Below are positions 7,429 through 15,336 of a stretch of DNA of 41,330 nucleotides, one piece after another (the stretch's first letter is position 1; every line of letters begins with the position of its first letter). The notes below the pieces were generated by a model. The model saw nothing but the letters and a program-made list of their open reading frames with translations, searched no databases and was not told the origin of the DNA. The position numbers were made by a program, and so were the translations under genes. The DNA is from an uncultured Bacilli bacterium (GTDB lineage Bacteria > Bacillota_I > Bacilli_A > RF39 > UBA660), in NCBI GenBank assembly GCA_947632455.1, contig CANRPK010000008.1, positions 1 through 41,330 of the forward strand, in the 5' to 3' direction.

Positions 7429-8520
7429 CTAATTTTCTTTAAAATTTAAACTACTTGCTATTAATTTATAATTTTCTTTTAATCTTTCATTATTAGGAGC
7501 TATTTCCAAAGCTTTCTTAATATTTACTAAACTTTCTGGATAATACCCTAAATTATAACAAACAATCGCCATAATATCATAAATATAATCATTCCAACAA
7601 AAAGCTTCATTTATATAAACTAAATCTCTATTTTTAATTGTAAAAGCCTCAGTTAATAATTTATAAGCCTCTTCCATTTTTCCTAAATCCATATCTAAAC
7701 TTGCGAGTTCTACATAAGCTTCTCGCATATTAGGTTCCTCTTTAATTGCTAATTTATACCACATTTCAGCTTCTCTAGTTCTTTTTAATCCTAAATAGCT
7801 CCGAGCAATAAATCGCATTGATGCACATCTTTCTGGCTTCCATGTTGCATTAGGTAACTCTAAATGTTTAATTAAAGTATCTATTGCTTCATTCCATTTA
7901 CCATAATACATATACTCTCGTCCTAAATAATGCCTATTCCTATCATCTAAGTGATCTTCTTCCACACTAAGTTCTAATAAAGGTAAATAACTTTGTCTAG
8001 ACTTAGTTAAATCCGGATAATGTTTTAAAACAACTTCATCCGCGATTATTTCTTTTTCTCCCTCAATCGAATTTAAAACTTCATGAACTGGATGAAGCCA
8101 TTTATATCCTTTTCTTTTATGAACTTTAGCAATATAAAAAGTTACCGCCGGATTATTTTGTTCATCAAAACTCCAAATATAATAATATTTTAATTTATCC
8201 GCTCCCTTACTCCAAGCATCTTCCATCTTTTCTCGCCAACCAGCATCAAAAACTTCATCTAAATCGGTACAAACACAAATATCTGTATCTTCCGGGACCA
8301 TATCTAATGCTTTATTTCTTGCTACATCAAAACGCCAAGGTTTTATCTCTTCAACTTTGACTTTTACTCCTAAACTTTTAAGTAACTTAACTGTATCATC
8401 ACTAGAACCAGTATCTAATACATATATTTGATCTGCTTCTTTCATTGAATTAACCCAACGTTCAACAAACTTACTTTCATTTTTACATATAGCATAAACA
8501 CATACTTTATATTTATTCAA
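7429..8520 (-). CDS. family 2 glycosyltransferase with TPR-like tail
   Basis: 363 residues. The N-terminal GT-A domain shows the GT2 pattern: VYAICKNES at about 7-15, VLDTGSSDDTV at about 34-44, and a metal-binding DLDEVF segment near residue 86-91. The second half (about 200-355) consists of helical TPR-like units. This architecture occurs in enzymes that glycosylate proteins. In Clostridioides difficile a glycosyltransferase gene, sgtA, sits beside the exosporium collagen-like gene bclA3. The collagen-like gene lies just upstream here, so its threonine-rich GPT repeats are a plausible substrate (inference). The start codon is TTG with AGGTGA upstream; no ATG fits. Located in the cytoplasm, no signal peptide. 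Confidence 0.85.
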   Translation of the reverse strand: MNKYKVCVYAICKNESKFVERWVNSMKEADQIYVLDTGSSDDTVKLLKSLGVKVKVEEIKPWRFDVARNKALDMVPEDTDICVCTDLDEVFDAGWREKMEDAWSKGADKLKYYYIWSFDEQNNPAVTFYIAKVHKRKGYKWLHPVHEVLNSIEGEKEIIADEVVLKHYPDLTKSRQSYLPLLELSVEEDHLDDRNRHYLGREYMYYGKWNEAIDTLIKHLELPNATWKPERCASMRFIARSYLGLKRTREAEMWYKLAIKEEPNMREAYVELASLDMDLGKMEEAYKLLTEAFTIKNRDLVYINEAFCWNDYIYDIMAIVCYNLGYYPESLVNIKKALEIAPNNERLKENYKLIASSLNFKEN

Positions 8521-8573
8521 AAAAAATCACCTACTAAATTATAAGCTCTACCTCATATCCTAGAACTTAAAAA

Positions 8574-8596
8574 GGAAAATACTTAAAGTACTTTCC
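8574..8596. terminator. terminator after the broken collagen-type domain
   Basis: Stem GGAAAATACT / AGTACTTTCC with a TAA loop and one mismatch. On the minus strand TTTTTAAG follows. Confidence 0.65.
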
Positions 8597-8729
8597 TAAT
8601 TTAATTTTTTAACCGTTAAAGTAGCCAATGTAATTTCTCCATCTACCGCTGCAGGGACACTAGTTTGTAAAGCTAAAGTGCTCCTATATTATAACGACCA
8701 CCATAAGCACCTAAACCAATGTGCAAGCG
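8596..8729 (-). pseudogene. frameshifted remnant of a collagen-like protein C-terminal domain
   Basis: Two minus-strand frames join into one plausible domain end. One reads HIGLGAYGGRYNIGA and then hits a stop; the other reads STLALQTSVPAAVDGEITL and on to TVKKLN-stop at 8596-8598. A one-base shift near 8680-8684 separates them. The wording resembles the jelly-roll ends of BclA-type collagen-like spore proteins. It lies 58 bp beyond the stop of the collagen-like gene and in the same direction, so it may be what is left of that gene's original end or of a second copy. Confidence 0.4.
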
Positions 8730-8787
8730 TTAAATAATATATAGATGTCTTTTATTATAATATATTTTTTTATTTGTTTTTAAAAAG

Positions 8788-9393
8788 TTAAGCAGCCGCA
8801 GGGCCAGTAGGTCCTTGAGGAATAGTGAGATTTAAAGTGTAGTTTGGAGCAGTCCCAGTGAGTTCGGCAGTAGCATCAGTTCCAGGAGCTCCAGTAGTTA
8901 CAGTACCTATAGTTATAGTTGGAGTTAGAGCATCGGCTCCAGCTGGTCCTGTTGGACCTATTTCTCCTTGAGGTCCGGTTGGACCTGTTGCTCCAGCTTC
9001 TCCTTGAGGACCCACTAAACCTTGAGGCCCTGTTGGGCCAGTTAATCCTATTGGTCCTGTAGGTCCAGTTGGGCCTGTTGCTCCAATTTCTCCTTGTGGT
9101 CCTACTAAACCTTGAGGGCCTGTTGGGCCAGTTAATCCTGCTGGACCTGTTGGCCCCACTTCACCTTGAGGTATTGTGAAGTTAAAAATAGCATTAGAAG
9201 AAGTACCAGCATTTACTACTGTTGCTTGACTTCCAGGAGCGGTTGTAGTTGTAGTTCCAACGCTTATAGTAGCGGCGGCTGGGCCTGTTGGTCCAGTAGG
9301 TCCTGTTGGACCATAGCAACAGCATCCCCCAGTATAAGGATGTTGTTGTTGATAACAATTAATTAATTGTTGAGCTTTTTGTAAATTATTCAA
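8788..9393 (-). CDS. collagen-like GPT-repeat protein, probably spore or cell surface
   Basis: 201 residues. A short N-terminal part ([19 protein letters not shown]) leads to a Cys cluster (GGCCCYG, about 23-28) and three GPT triplets. A Thr-rich non-collagen stretch, a second longer Gly-X-Y block with GPTGPTG and [11 protein letters not shown] runs, and a short repeated end ([12 protein letters not shown]) follow. This resembles exosporium proteins of the BclA kind, in which GPT threonines carry glycans. The two inner segments (TISVGTTTT...FTIPQG and TITIGTVTT...LTIPQG) look like copies of one unit. There is no transmembrane helix or LPXTG motif. The start is TTG at 9393 with AGAAAGGAG 7 nt before it. 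The usual C-terminal globular domain is missing and a broken one lies downstream. Confidence 0.85.
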   Translation of the reverse strand: MNNLQKAQQLINCYQQQHPYTGGCCCYGPTGPTGPTGPAAATISVGTTTTTAPGSQATVVNAGTSSNAIFNFTIPQGEVGPTGPAGLTGPTGPQGLVGPQGEIGATGPTGPTGPIGLTGPTGPQGLVGPQGEAGATGPTGPQGEIGPTGPAGADALTPTITIGTVTTGAPGTDATAELTGTAPNYTLNLTIPQGPTGPAAA

Positions 9394-9412
9394 TTTTATC
9401 TCCTTTCTAATT

Positions 9413-9421
9413 TAATATATG
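9413..9421 (-). promoter_or_regulatory. possible sporulation sigma-factor -10 element
   Basis: CATATATTA on the minus strand fits the mother-cell SigK -10 form CATANNNTA and lies 19 bp before the collagen-like start. No clear SigK or SigA -35 is visible, so this is weak support. Confidence 0.2.
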
Positions 9422-9464
9422 ACTTTTTAAAAAACCGAACTATTACAAATTACCAACAAAAAAA

Positions 9465-9482
9465 GAGGTTTTTATAAACCTC
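9465..9482 (-). terminator. terminator after the VirB4-like operon
   Basis: GAGGTTTATAAAAACCTC on the minus strand, followed by TTTTTTTG. It overlaps the final codons of the VirB4-like C-terminal gene. Confidence 0.8.
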
Positions 9483-11256
9483 CACCAGATCCAAAGGAAT
9501 CCAATTCTTGTTGTGTTACCACTACATTTATTCGCATTCTTCGATTACCACAAATAAATAATGCTTCTCCTTGATTGTAATATTTAATACTATCTTTTTC
9601 AGATTCATTTAAATCTATTAATTGTGCTAAATCATCAACAGCTTGTTTTCTAAGTCCCATGACTAAATAATAAGATGCATTATCAAATATTGCTTTACCA
9701 TGAACTATCATATTAGGCGCAGCAAAATCTGTAGGTTGTTGAGTTATAATAATTGTACCAGTATTGTATTTTCTTGAACGTCTTTGAATTTGTGCTAAAA
9801 ATTCTGCTCCTAACTCATTTCTACTTGATAAAAGTACATGAGCTTCATCAACCATCATAACTGTATTAACATCTTTATCTAAACATAAGCCCCAAGCATA
9901 TTTCAAAATATTAAAGAATAAAGCATTTTTAATATTTTCATCACTATTCATTAATTCTCTAATATTAAAGACAATATAATCACTATTAAATTTTATTGTT
10001 GTATGTCCAGTAAAATAGTAACGTAACTCTTTTGTAAGTGGTCTAATTTTAAGCTCTAATCTTTCAATTACATCTCTTTCTCTAGTTGCATCCGGCATTG
10101 ATAACATTCTTCCTTTAATTGTAGCATATACATCATCAAAGGTTGGAAAATCAGCCGTATTAAAAGTCGAAAAATCACTATCAAAATCAATTTTATAACG
10201 TTTGTAAGTATCTTGAACTACTTCACTAAACATTGTAAGAACATCTTCTTCAATATCAGGATATAGATATTTCATAAAAGCTTTTAATTGTTGTAAAGTT
10301 CTAGTTAAAATTGTATAACCAAGACCTTGAGAAATTTCTTCTTCATCCGCGTCCATGACTACTTCAAGGGGATTAATCATTCCAAAATCTCCACCTTTGC
10401 CTAAGTCTAAGAAATCTCCCCCTAAACCTTTAGTCATTTCTTCAAGTTCACCTTCAGGGTCGATACAAACAACTCGACAGCCATTTCTTAAATGAGTTCT
10501 TAATAATAATTTAGCCGCAGTAGATTTACCTGAACCAGAAGTACCAAGTAAAATCATATTGGCATTATTACGATTATGTTCTTTTTTTATTTGATATAAA
10601 AATTGATTAAATAAAACTACACCACCAGAAAAATCTACTCCAAATAAAGTTGCATTTCCTGGATCTTTAATACTATCAAAAACAAAAGGATACATAGCTG
10701 CGACCGTAATTGAAGGAATAGGTGTTCCAATTCTTTTTTCAATATCTTGTTTAGGGAATATTGGAATAATAGATTGTAAAACTTTTTCTTGTTCAAACAT
10801 TAAACTTATTCCTCGCATACCTAAAGCATCCAAATAAGTTCTAACTTGCATTTTCTTAAGATCTAATTCTTCTTTAGAATCTGCACTTACCATAATATGC
10901 ATTTGAAAATCAAAAATTCGTGCCTGAGTAGCCGCAAGCATTGAAATAAATTGCTCTAAAGATTCATAATCTTGTCTAATTCTCTCTTGAATAGTTTTAT
11001 CTCTTTCATTTTGGTAACGCATCTTTAAATCAGCAATTTCTTTATTAAGCATTCTTTGTAAAGTACTAAATTCAATCGGAATATGTTTAATTGAAACTTT
11101 AACTCCACTTATACTTGTAATATCAGATAAATAACCAATATAAACACTCTTAGGATAACTAATAATTGTAAAAATTGTACAATATTTACCACCTAAAGTA
11201 AATTCTGTTGGCATAAATTCCATTCCCTTAGGTGCTACTTCACTCTTTATATTCAT
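9472..11256 (-). CDS. VirB4-type ATPase, main (ATPase) part of a split protein
   Basis: 594 residues matching the middle and C-terminal ATPase domain of VirB4/TrsE/TraC ATPases that power type IV secretion. Walker A GTSGSGKSTAAK lies at about residue 237, followed by VCIDPEGE; Walker B VMMVDEAHVLL is near residue 465, and IIITQQPTDF follows, all family hallmarks. The N-terminal domain is encoded by the adjoining gene and the reading frames meet in TAATG (1-nt overlap), so translation is coupled. No relaxase, coupling protein or VirB6/VirB8 gene is nearby. The protein would sit on the inner membrane face with the PrgI-like protein. Either a natural split or an old frameshift is possible. Confidence 0.85.
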   Translation of the reverse strand: MNIKSEVAPKGMEFMPTEFTLGGKYCTIFTIISYPKSVYIGYLSDITSISGVKVSIKHIPIEFSTLQRMLNKEIADLKMRYQNERDKTIQERIRQDYESLEQFISMLAATQARIFDFQMHIMVSADSKEELDLKKMQVRTYLDALGMRGISLMFEQEKVLQSIIPIFPKQDIEKRIGTPIPSITVAAMYPFVFDSIKDPGNATLFGVDFSGGVVLFNQFLYQIKKEHNRNNANMILLGTSGSGKSTAAKLLLRTHLRNGCRVVCIDPEGELEEMTKGLGGDFLDLGKGGDFGMINPLEVVMDADEEEISQGLGYTILTRTLQQLKAFMKYLYPDIEEDVLTMFSEVVQDTYKRYKIDFDSDFSTFNTADFPTFDDVYATIKGRMLSMPDATRERDVIERLELKIRPLTKELRYYFTGHTTIKFNSDYIVFNIRELMNSDENIKNALFFNILKYAWGLCLDKDVNTVMMVDEAHVLLSSRNELGAEFLAQIQRRSRKYNTGTIIITQQPTDFAAPNMIVHGKAIFDNASYYLVMGLRKQAVDDLAQLIDLNESEKDSIKYYNQGEALFICGNRRMRINVVVTQQELDSFGSGGGL

Positions 11257-11804
11257 TAGCTCATCACCGTCCCAAAAGCAGTATGATTACCACCATTTAA
11301 GAAATTATCTAATATTGTTCTTAAATCATCATTACTTGTTTGCGCTGAATTAAGCCCAGAATTTGCTAAACCACTAATTAAAGTATGCAAATTCTTTTGA
11401 ATTAACTCCATTCTTTTCTCTTTAAATAAGATAAAATATTCGGTATCAACTACATTATATTCTGCACTCATAAACATATTGGCTTTATTAATATCTTCCA
11501 TTATTAATTTTTTTTCAACTTGACTATTAGCGTTATTATAAAGAATTTGAAGTTGTGATAAATATACTCCAATATCTACTGGTCTATCTGCAATAATAAG
11601 CCAAAATTCAAAATTTATAGAATTATAAAAATTTCTTAAATTACCTATAATTGCATTTTGTAATCCTTGATCAGCAATAAATATATTTCTTGGCATAACT
11701 TTAACACCTGTTACATATTCTCCTGTATCAAGTTGAATCATCCCGTTTAATATTTGCTTAATTGGCAACCAATCTTCGGTATAACCACTACTCATCTTCG
11801 CCAT
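11256..11804 (-). CDS. VirB4-type ATPase, N-terminal domain as a separate protein
   Basis: 182 residues. The opening EDWLPIKQILNGMIQLDTGEYV corresponds to the first domain of TrsE/VirB4 ATPases of Gram-positive systems (DWLP...I..G.I....G.Y), which binds membrane partners. There is no Walker motif, because the ATPase part is the next gene, coupled by TAATG. A second in-frame ATG lies at 11795; the first at 11804 is closer to the GGTTGG stretch. The gene overlaps the 3' end of the PrgI-like gene by 17 bp. The last residues are Asn/Ser rich, like an interdomain linker, which supports a cut between domains. Confidence 0.75.
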   Translation of the reverse strand: MAKMSSGYTEDWLPIKQILNGMIQLDTGEYVTGVKVMPRNIFIADQGLQNAIIGNLRNFYNSINFEFWLIIADRPVDIGVYLSQLQILYNNANSQVEKKLIMEDINKANMFMSAEYNVVDTEYFILFKEKRMELIQKNLHTLISGLANSGLNSAQTSNDDLRTILDNFLNGGNHTAFGTVMS

Positions 11805-12099
11805 TTAAACACCAACCTTTCCAAATATATCTTCTTCTTCCACTAAAATAAGTATAAAGATTTATAATAAATTGTAAAACATTATGATAATATGGAATTG
11901 GAAGTACTAAAAATGCTGTAACTAAGGCTGGACTTAAAATTAGAAGCATTATAGGCAAATCAGCACTTTGCACTAAAATTAGTAATAAAAGGGTAACTCC
12001 CACACCACTACCAAATAATATTATATCAGTTAAGGTAAAAAAACCTAAAATAAGTTGGGACTTCTTTGAATTTGCGGGAATTAAAAAATTATTGTTCAC
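11788..12099 (-). CDS. PrgI-family membrane protein
   Basis: 103 residues from a GTG start. The sequence FLIPANSKKSQLILGFFTLTD and the two adjacent hydrophobic helices (about 24-65) followed by a basic C-terminal part (FSGRRRYIWKGW) fit the PrgI family, small membrane proteins always found with VirB4-type ATPases in Gram-positive type IV secretion. GGAGGG lies 8 nt before the GTG at 12099, making it a better start than the ATG at 12120, which sits almost at the predicted transcription start and has no ribosome site. First gene of the three-gene operon. Confidence 0.75.
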   Translation of the reverse strand: MNNNFLIPANSKKSQLILGFFTLTDIILFGSGVGVTLLLLILVQSADLPIMLLILSPALVTAFLVLPIPYYHNVLQFIINLYTYFSGRRRYIWKGWCLNGEDE

Positions 12100-12126
12100 A
12101 AGTCTTCCCTCCATTTTCATTTCATA

Positions 12127-12135
12127 ATTATATCA
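12127..12135 (-). promoter_or_regulatory. extended -10 promoter of the PrgI/VirB4 operon
   Basis: TGATATAAT on the minus strand (TGN followed by TATAAT at 12127-12132) without a good -35. Transcription would start near 12120 and leave a leader of about 20 nt containing GGAGGG. Confidence 0.45.
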
Positions 12136-12185
12136 TAAATATTTTACAATAGATAGTAGTTTTTTAAATTAATTTATCATAAAAA

Positions 12186-12209
12186 AAATTTACTTTTCCA
12201 GTAAAATTT
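12186..12209 (-). terminator. terminator of the 236-residue unknown gene
   Basis: AAATTTTACT / AGTAAATTT on the minus strand with one bulged base, followed by TTTTT. It overlaps the last codons of the gene. Confidence 0.55.
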
Positions 12210-12900
12210 TTTTTAAATCTTCTCCCTTTAAAACTCTTTGTCTAATTAAATATTCATCTATACTTATTTGTTGTCCTTCTTCTAAAGCTAAATTTTTTAA
12301 ATTAGTATATAAATTCATAAAGGTTTGATTAAAAGGATCATACCTTGAACCTGACATTCTAACTCTAACCGAAATATTATTATAATTAAATAATCCCATT
12401 TCTAAAGGATTTTGTGGTTTTTCTACCAAAAAAGTAATTATATAAGCATTCTTTCTTTTTTCAATTTTAAATTTTGGAGCCACATCTCGATCGTAATCAT
12501 CACTACTCCAATTAATTACTCCATCTTTTACTAAATCACTCCATTTAGCTTTTGCTTTTAATAAATCTCTTCTTTCTTGATAAAATCTTTGAGCATCCTC
12601 TAAAACTTTATGATAATCCCGCTCTTCCATTTCAGCTCGATTAAGTATTTCTTTTTCATTAAATGGATAAATATTATAATTCGTAATATCATTATATAAT
12701 TTATCAAAATAATCATATATTAAAGCACTATCTTTTCCAATTATAAAACTAGAATTATTACCTCCATTAATAGCTAAATAAACATCTAAATTAGGTGCAA
12801 AATAAATACTTAATTTTAAACCATCTCTAACTAAATTAACTCTTCCAAAATCTTCTATATATTTTTCTAATGATTGATATGTTATTTTAATATTTTCCAT
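12190..12900 (-). CDS. unknown protein, 236 residues
   Basis: I do not recognise the family. The protein is soluble, mixed alpha/beta, with no signal peptide, membrane helix or evident catalytic motif. The middle (about 75-125) is strongly charged and helical (RAEMEERDYHKVLEDAQRF), perhaps a coiled coil; the C-terminal part is beta-rich and then helical. AAGGGGAGG precedes the ATG. It has its own terminator and lies between the PrgI/VirB4 operon and the divergent GspE-type ATPase, so a role with those ATPases is possible but unsupported by sequence. Confidence 0.7.
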   Translation of the reverse strand: MENIKITYQSLEKYIEDFGRVNLVRDGLKLSIYFAPNLDVYLAINGGNNSSFIIGKDSALIYDYFDKLYNDITNYNIYPFNEKEILNRAEMEERDYHKVLEDAQRFYQERRDLLKAKAKWSDLVKDGVINWSSDDYDRDVAPKFKIEKRKNAYIITFLVEKPQNPLEMGLFNYNNISVRVRMSGSRYDPFNQTFMNLYTNLKNLALEEGQQISIDEYLIRQRVLKGEDLKKILLEK

Positions 12901-12966
12901 AAAACCTCCCCTTATTCCAATTATAACTTATAATAATTTGACTAACAAGCTTATTTCTTAAAAATA

Positions 12967-12995
12967 TTGTTTTTACCATATATTTATTGTATAAT
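12967..12995 (+). promoter_or_regulatory. promoter of the GspE/PilB-type ATPase gene
   Basis: TTGTTT (12967-12972) and TATAAT (12990-12995), 17 bp apart, 29 bp before the start codon. Confidence 0.6.
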
Positions 12996-13024
12996 TAAAT
13001 ATAATAAAGGTAGTTGATTGATAC

Positions 13025-14230
13025 ATGCGCAAATTTGATTTTGAAAAAAATTCTATCGTTGAAATAGTTAATGAAATAATTATTGATGCCATCAAGAAAA
13101 AAGCCTCAGATATTCATTTCGATCCAAACCCTTATAACTTAATGGTTCGTATTAGAATTGATGGTGAATTAGAAGACTATGCTCAAATACCTAATATTTT
13201 AAAAAAGAATGTTATTACTAGAATTAAAATAATAAGTGGTATGAATATTACCGAAACCAGACTTCCTCAAGATGGCGCTATTAAAAATAGTTTAGATAAA
13301 ACTTCTTTAGACTTAAGAGTATCATCCCTTCCCACGATTGATGGTGAAAAAATAGTTATTCGTATTCTCGACTATTCTATGAGCCTTACTGGTTTAGAAA
13401 ATCTTGGCTTTTCTGAAAAAAATCTTCATAAATTAGCCAAAATAATGGAAAATCCTAATGGTCTAATTTTAGTCACGGGCGCTACCGGTACAGGTAAATC
13501 TACTACTGTTTATGCTATTTTACAAAAATTAAATAAAAAAGAAAAAAATATAATTACTGTCGAGGATCCTGTTGAAATGCGAATTGAAAATATTAATCAA
13601 GTTCAAGTTTTAAGTGATATAGGTCTTACTTTCTCTAATACCCTAAGAAGTATTTTACGTCAAGATCCTGATATTATTATGGTCGGAGAAATAAGAGATG
13701 ATGAAACTGCACGTATTGCTGTTAGAGCCTCTATTACTGGTCATATTGTTTTATCTACCATTCATACTAATAATTCTCTAACTACCATTGAAAGATTAAT
13801 TGACATGAATGTTGAACGCTATTTATTAGGTTCTGCTCTAACTGGTATAATTTCTCAAAAATTAGTTAAAAAACTTTGTCCTAAATGTCGCACTACTAGA
13901 CCAACTACTAGTTATGAAAAAAAACTAATCAAAAAACATTTAGGTATTGAAGTTAATGAAATATATACCCCAGTCGGTTGTAAAGATTGTCATCATGGCT
14001 ATCTAGGACGTTTAGCTATTCATGAAGTATTAACTATTAATGAAGCTATTCGTGATGCTATAACCACTAATGAAAGTCGTAAAGAAATACGTAAATTAGT
14101 ATATAATTCTAAAAACGATATTACAACTATGTTTGAAGATGGCTTAGAAAAAGTTATAATGGGTCTAACTACTATGGAAGAAATCTTAAAAACTATTGAT
14201 ATAGCTAGTGATGAAGAATTAGAAGCTTAA
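13025..14230 (+). CDS. GspE/PilB/PulE family assembly ATPase
   Basis: 401 residues, a secretion or pilus hexameric ATPase. The N2-type segment contains KASDIHFDPN, and the core has Walker A GATGTGKST (about 151-159), the Asp box TVEDPVE, Walker B DPDIIMVGEIRDDETAR (about 216), and the His box GHIVLSTIHTN. A zinc-binding tetracysteine follows (CPKC near 286 and CKDCHHG near 320), as in PilB and GspE. The N1 domain of long PilB proteins is absent, as in ComGA-like forms. No pilin, prepilin peptidase or PilC-type gene lies next to it, so its filament or pseudopilus must be encoded elsewhere or be missing. Transcribed divergently from the VirB4 neighbourhood; the ribosome site is weak (AAAGG 14 nt upstream). 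Confidence 0.92.
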   Translation: MRKFDFEKNSIVEIVNEIIIDAIKKKASDIHFDPNPYNLMVRIRIDGELEDYAQIPNILKKNVITRIKIISGMNITETRLPQDGAIKNSLDKTSLDLRVSSLPTIDGEKIVIRILDYSMSLTGLENLGFSEKNLHKLAKIMENPNGLILVTGATGTGKSTTVYAILQKLNKKEKNIITVEDPVEMRIENINQVQVLSDIGLTFSNTLRSILRQDPDIIMVGEIRDDETARIAVRASITGHIVLSTIHTNNSLTTIERLIDMNVERYLLGSALTGIISQKLVKKLCPKCRTTRPTTSYEKKLIKKHLGIEVNEIYTPVGCKDCHHGYLGRLAIHEVLTINEAIRDAITTNESRKEIRKLVYNSKNDITTMFEDGLEKVIMGLTTMEEILKTIDIASDEELEA

Positions 14231-14233
14231 AAA

Positions 14234-14258
14234 ATAATCTAACTGATTATCTTTTTTT
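14234..14258. terminator. bidirectional terminator
   Basis: ATAATC / GATTAT stem with a 5-nt loop, CTTTTTTT on the plus side and an A-run on the other. It separates the convergent ATPase and membrane-protein genes. Confidence 0.65.
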
Positions 14259-14723
14259 CTTTTTTAATAACTTTCCTAAAAAACTAACTACTATTACCAT
14301 TAAATATTCTAATACTAAATATATAAGCATAATTTTATAAGTCAAAATAGTATCATTCTTTATAAAATATATTAAAAATGGTACTAACATTATAATAAAT
14401 AATAATATTAATTCTATAACATTATTTTTTAAAAATCCTTTTTTAAATTCTTTTTTCTTTTCATAAATACTATTTACACATAAATATAAATTCATAACCA
14501 AAAATAAATATTTATCGACAAATTCTTTTTCAAAAGACGCAAAATAAAAGAAAACTCCTACTAAAAATAATAAATCTAATCTAAATATATTAAAAAAATT
14601 ATCTTTTAAATACTTAAAACTAAATACTATTTCTTTTTTATTATTTAAATTTCTTACTCCACTTATTATAAAAAATAAGATCCAAGGAATAAAAGTTAAT
14701 AAAACTATATACTTATCTATCAT
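14247..14723 (-). CDS. small multi-pass membrane protein, unknown function
   Basis: 158 residues with about four hydrophobic helices (for example IVLLTFIPWILFFIISG near the N-terminus) and a lysine-rich end KLLKKKKR. No family recognised. Start ATG at 14723 is chosen because AAGGAGT lies 7 nt upstream; earlier in-frame starts would overlap queH far more. It overlaps the queH stop by 11 bp and is the last gene of the murG-queH run. Confidence 0.65.
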   Translation of the reverse strand: MIDKYIVLLTFIPWILFFIISGVRNLNNKKEIVFSFKYLKDNFFNIFRLDLLFLVGVFFYFASFEKEFVDKYLFLVMNLYLCVNSIYEKKKEFKKGFLKNNVIELILLFIIMLVPFLIYFIKNDTILTYKIMLIYLVLEYLMVIVVSFLGKLLKKKKR

Positions 14724-15336
14724 TAATATCACTCCTTGCATAATGACAACCACAATAATTTTGGCGATATAAATTATATTTCTTACTATAATCTATACTT
14801 TTTTTATAGCCATCATTTTTTTTAAAATCTCCATAAATAAATTTAATCCCTAAATCTTTTTCTAAAGCCTCTCCTATTTCATTTATAATTTTACTATTTT
14901 TATGAGGACTTACCGTTAAAGTTGTCCCAAAATATTCAAAATTATTTTCTCTGGCTTCCAAAGCAGTCTTTTTAAGTCTTAAATAAAAACATTTATTACA
15001 TCTAGCTCCCCCTTCAGGTTCATTCTCTAATCCTAAAACCACATTTTCATAATCATCATGATTATAATCTACATCTCTAAATTCTATTTTATTAGTTGGT
15101 TCTTCTTCATTAAACATTTGCATAAACTTAATTTGTTCTTGTTTTCTTTTTTCATATTCTAAATATGGTTCAATATTAGGATTATAATAATAAATTGTTA
15201 TTTTAAAATAATCTTTTAAAAAATTTATAACCTGCGTAGAACAAGGTCCACAACAACTATGTAATAATAAAGTTGGTTTATAAGTAAAATTTTTTACCAT
15301 ATCTTCTAAAACTTTCTGGTAATTCTTATTCTCCAT
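14713..15336 (-). CDS. queH: epoxyqueuosine reductase QueH
   Basis: 207 residues of the QueH (formerly DUF208) family, which reduces epoxyqueuosine to queuosine at position 34 of tRNAs with GUN anticodons, in place of the B12-dependent QueG. Expected iron-sulfur and zinc cysteines are present: HSCCGPCS (about 26-33), RCNKCFYLRL (about 115-124) and NYCGCHYA (near the end). The YYYNPNIEP and GTTLTVSPHKN segments are also typical. Start ATG at 15336 overlaps the divIB end by 11 bp; upstream extension lacks conservation. Its presence suggests queuosine use in an anaerobe. Confidence 0.93.
   Translation of the reverse strand: MENKNYQKVLEDMVKNFTYKPTLLLHSCCGPCSTQVINFLKDYFKITIYYYNPNIEPYLEYEKRKQEQIKFMQMFNEEEPTNKIEFRDVDYNHDDYENVVLGLENEPEGGARCNKCFYLRLKKTALEARENNFEYFGTTLTVSPHKNSKIINEIGEALEKDLGIKFIYGDFKKNDGYKKSIDYSKKYNLYRQNYCGCHYARSDINDR

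Noticed and set aside
8788..9393. CRISPR-like repetition in the collagen gene
   Set aside because: The regular pattern comes from Gly-X-Y codons in one open frame; there are no spacers.
11240..11270. Sequencing frameshift as the cause of the VirB4 split
   Set aside because: The two frames meet in a clean TAATG with a linker-like end before it and conserved-looking sequence after it. A frameshift cannot be excluded, but natural splitting with coupling is the simpler reading.
9472..12099. Integrative conjugative element
   Set aside because: PrgI and VirB4 alone do not make one; relaxase, coupling protein, integrase and att repeats were looked for and not seen in the window.
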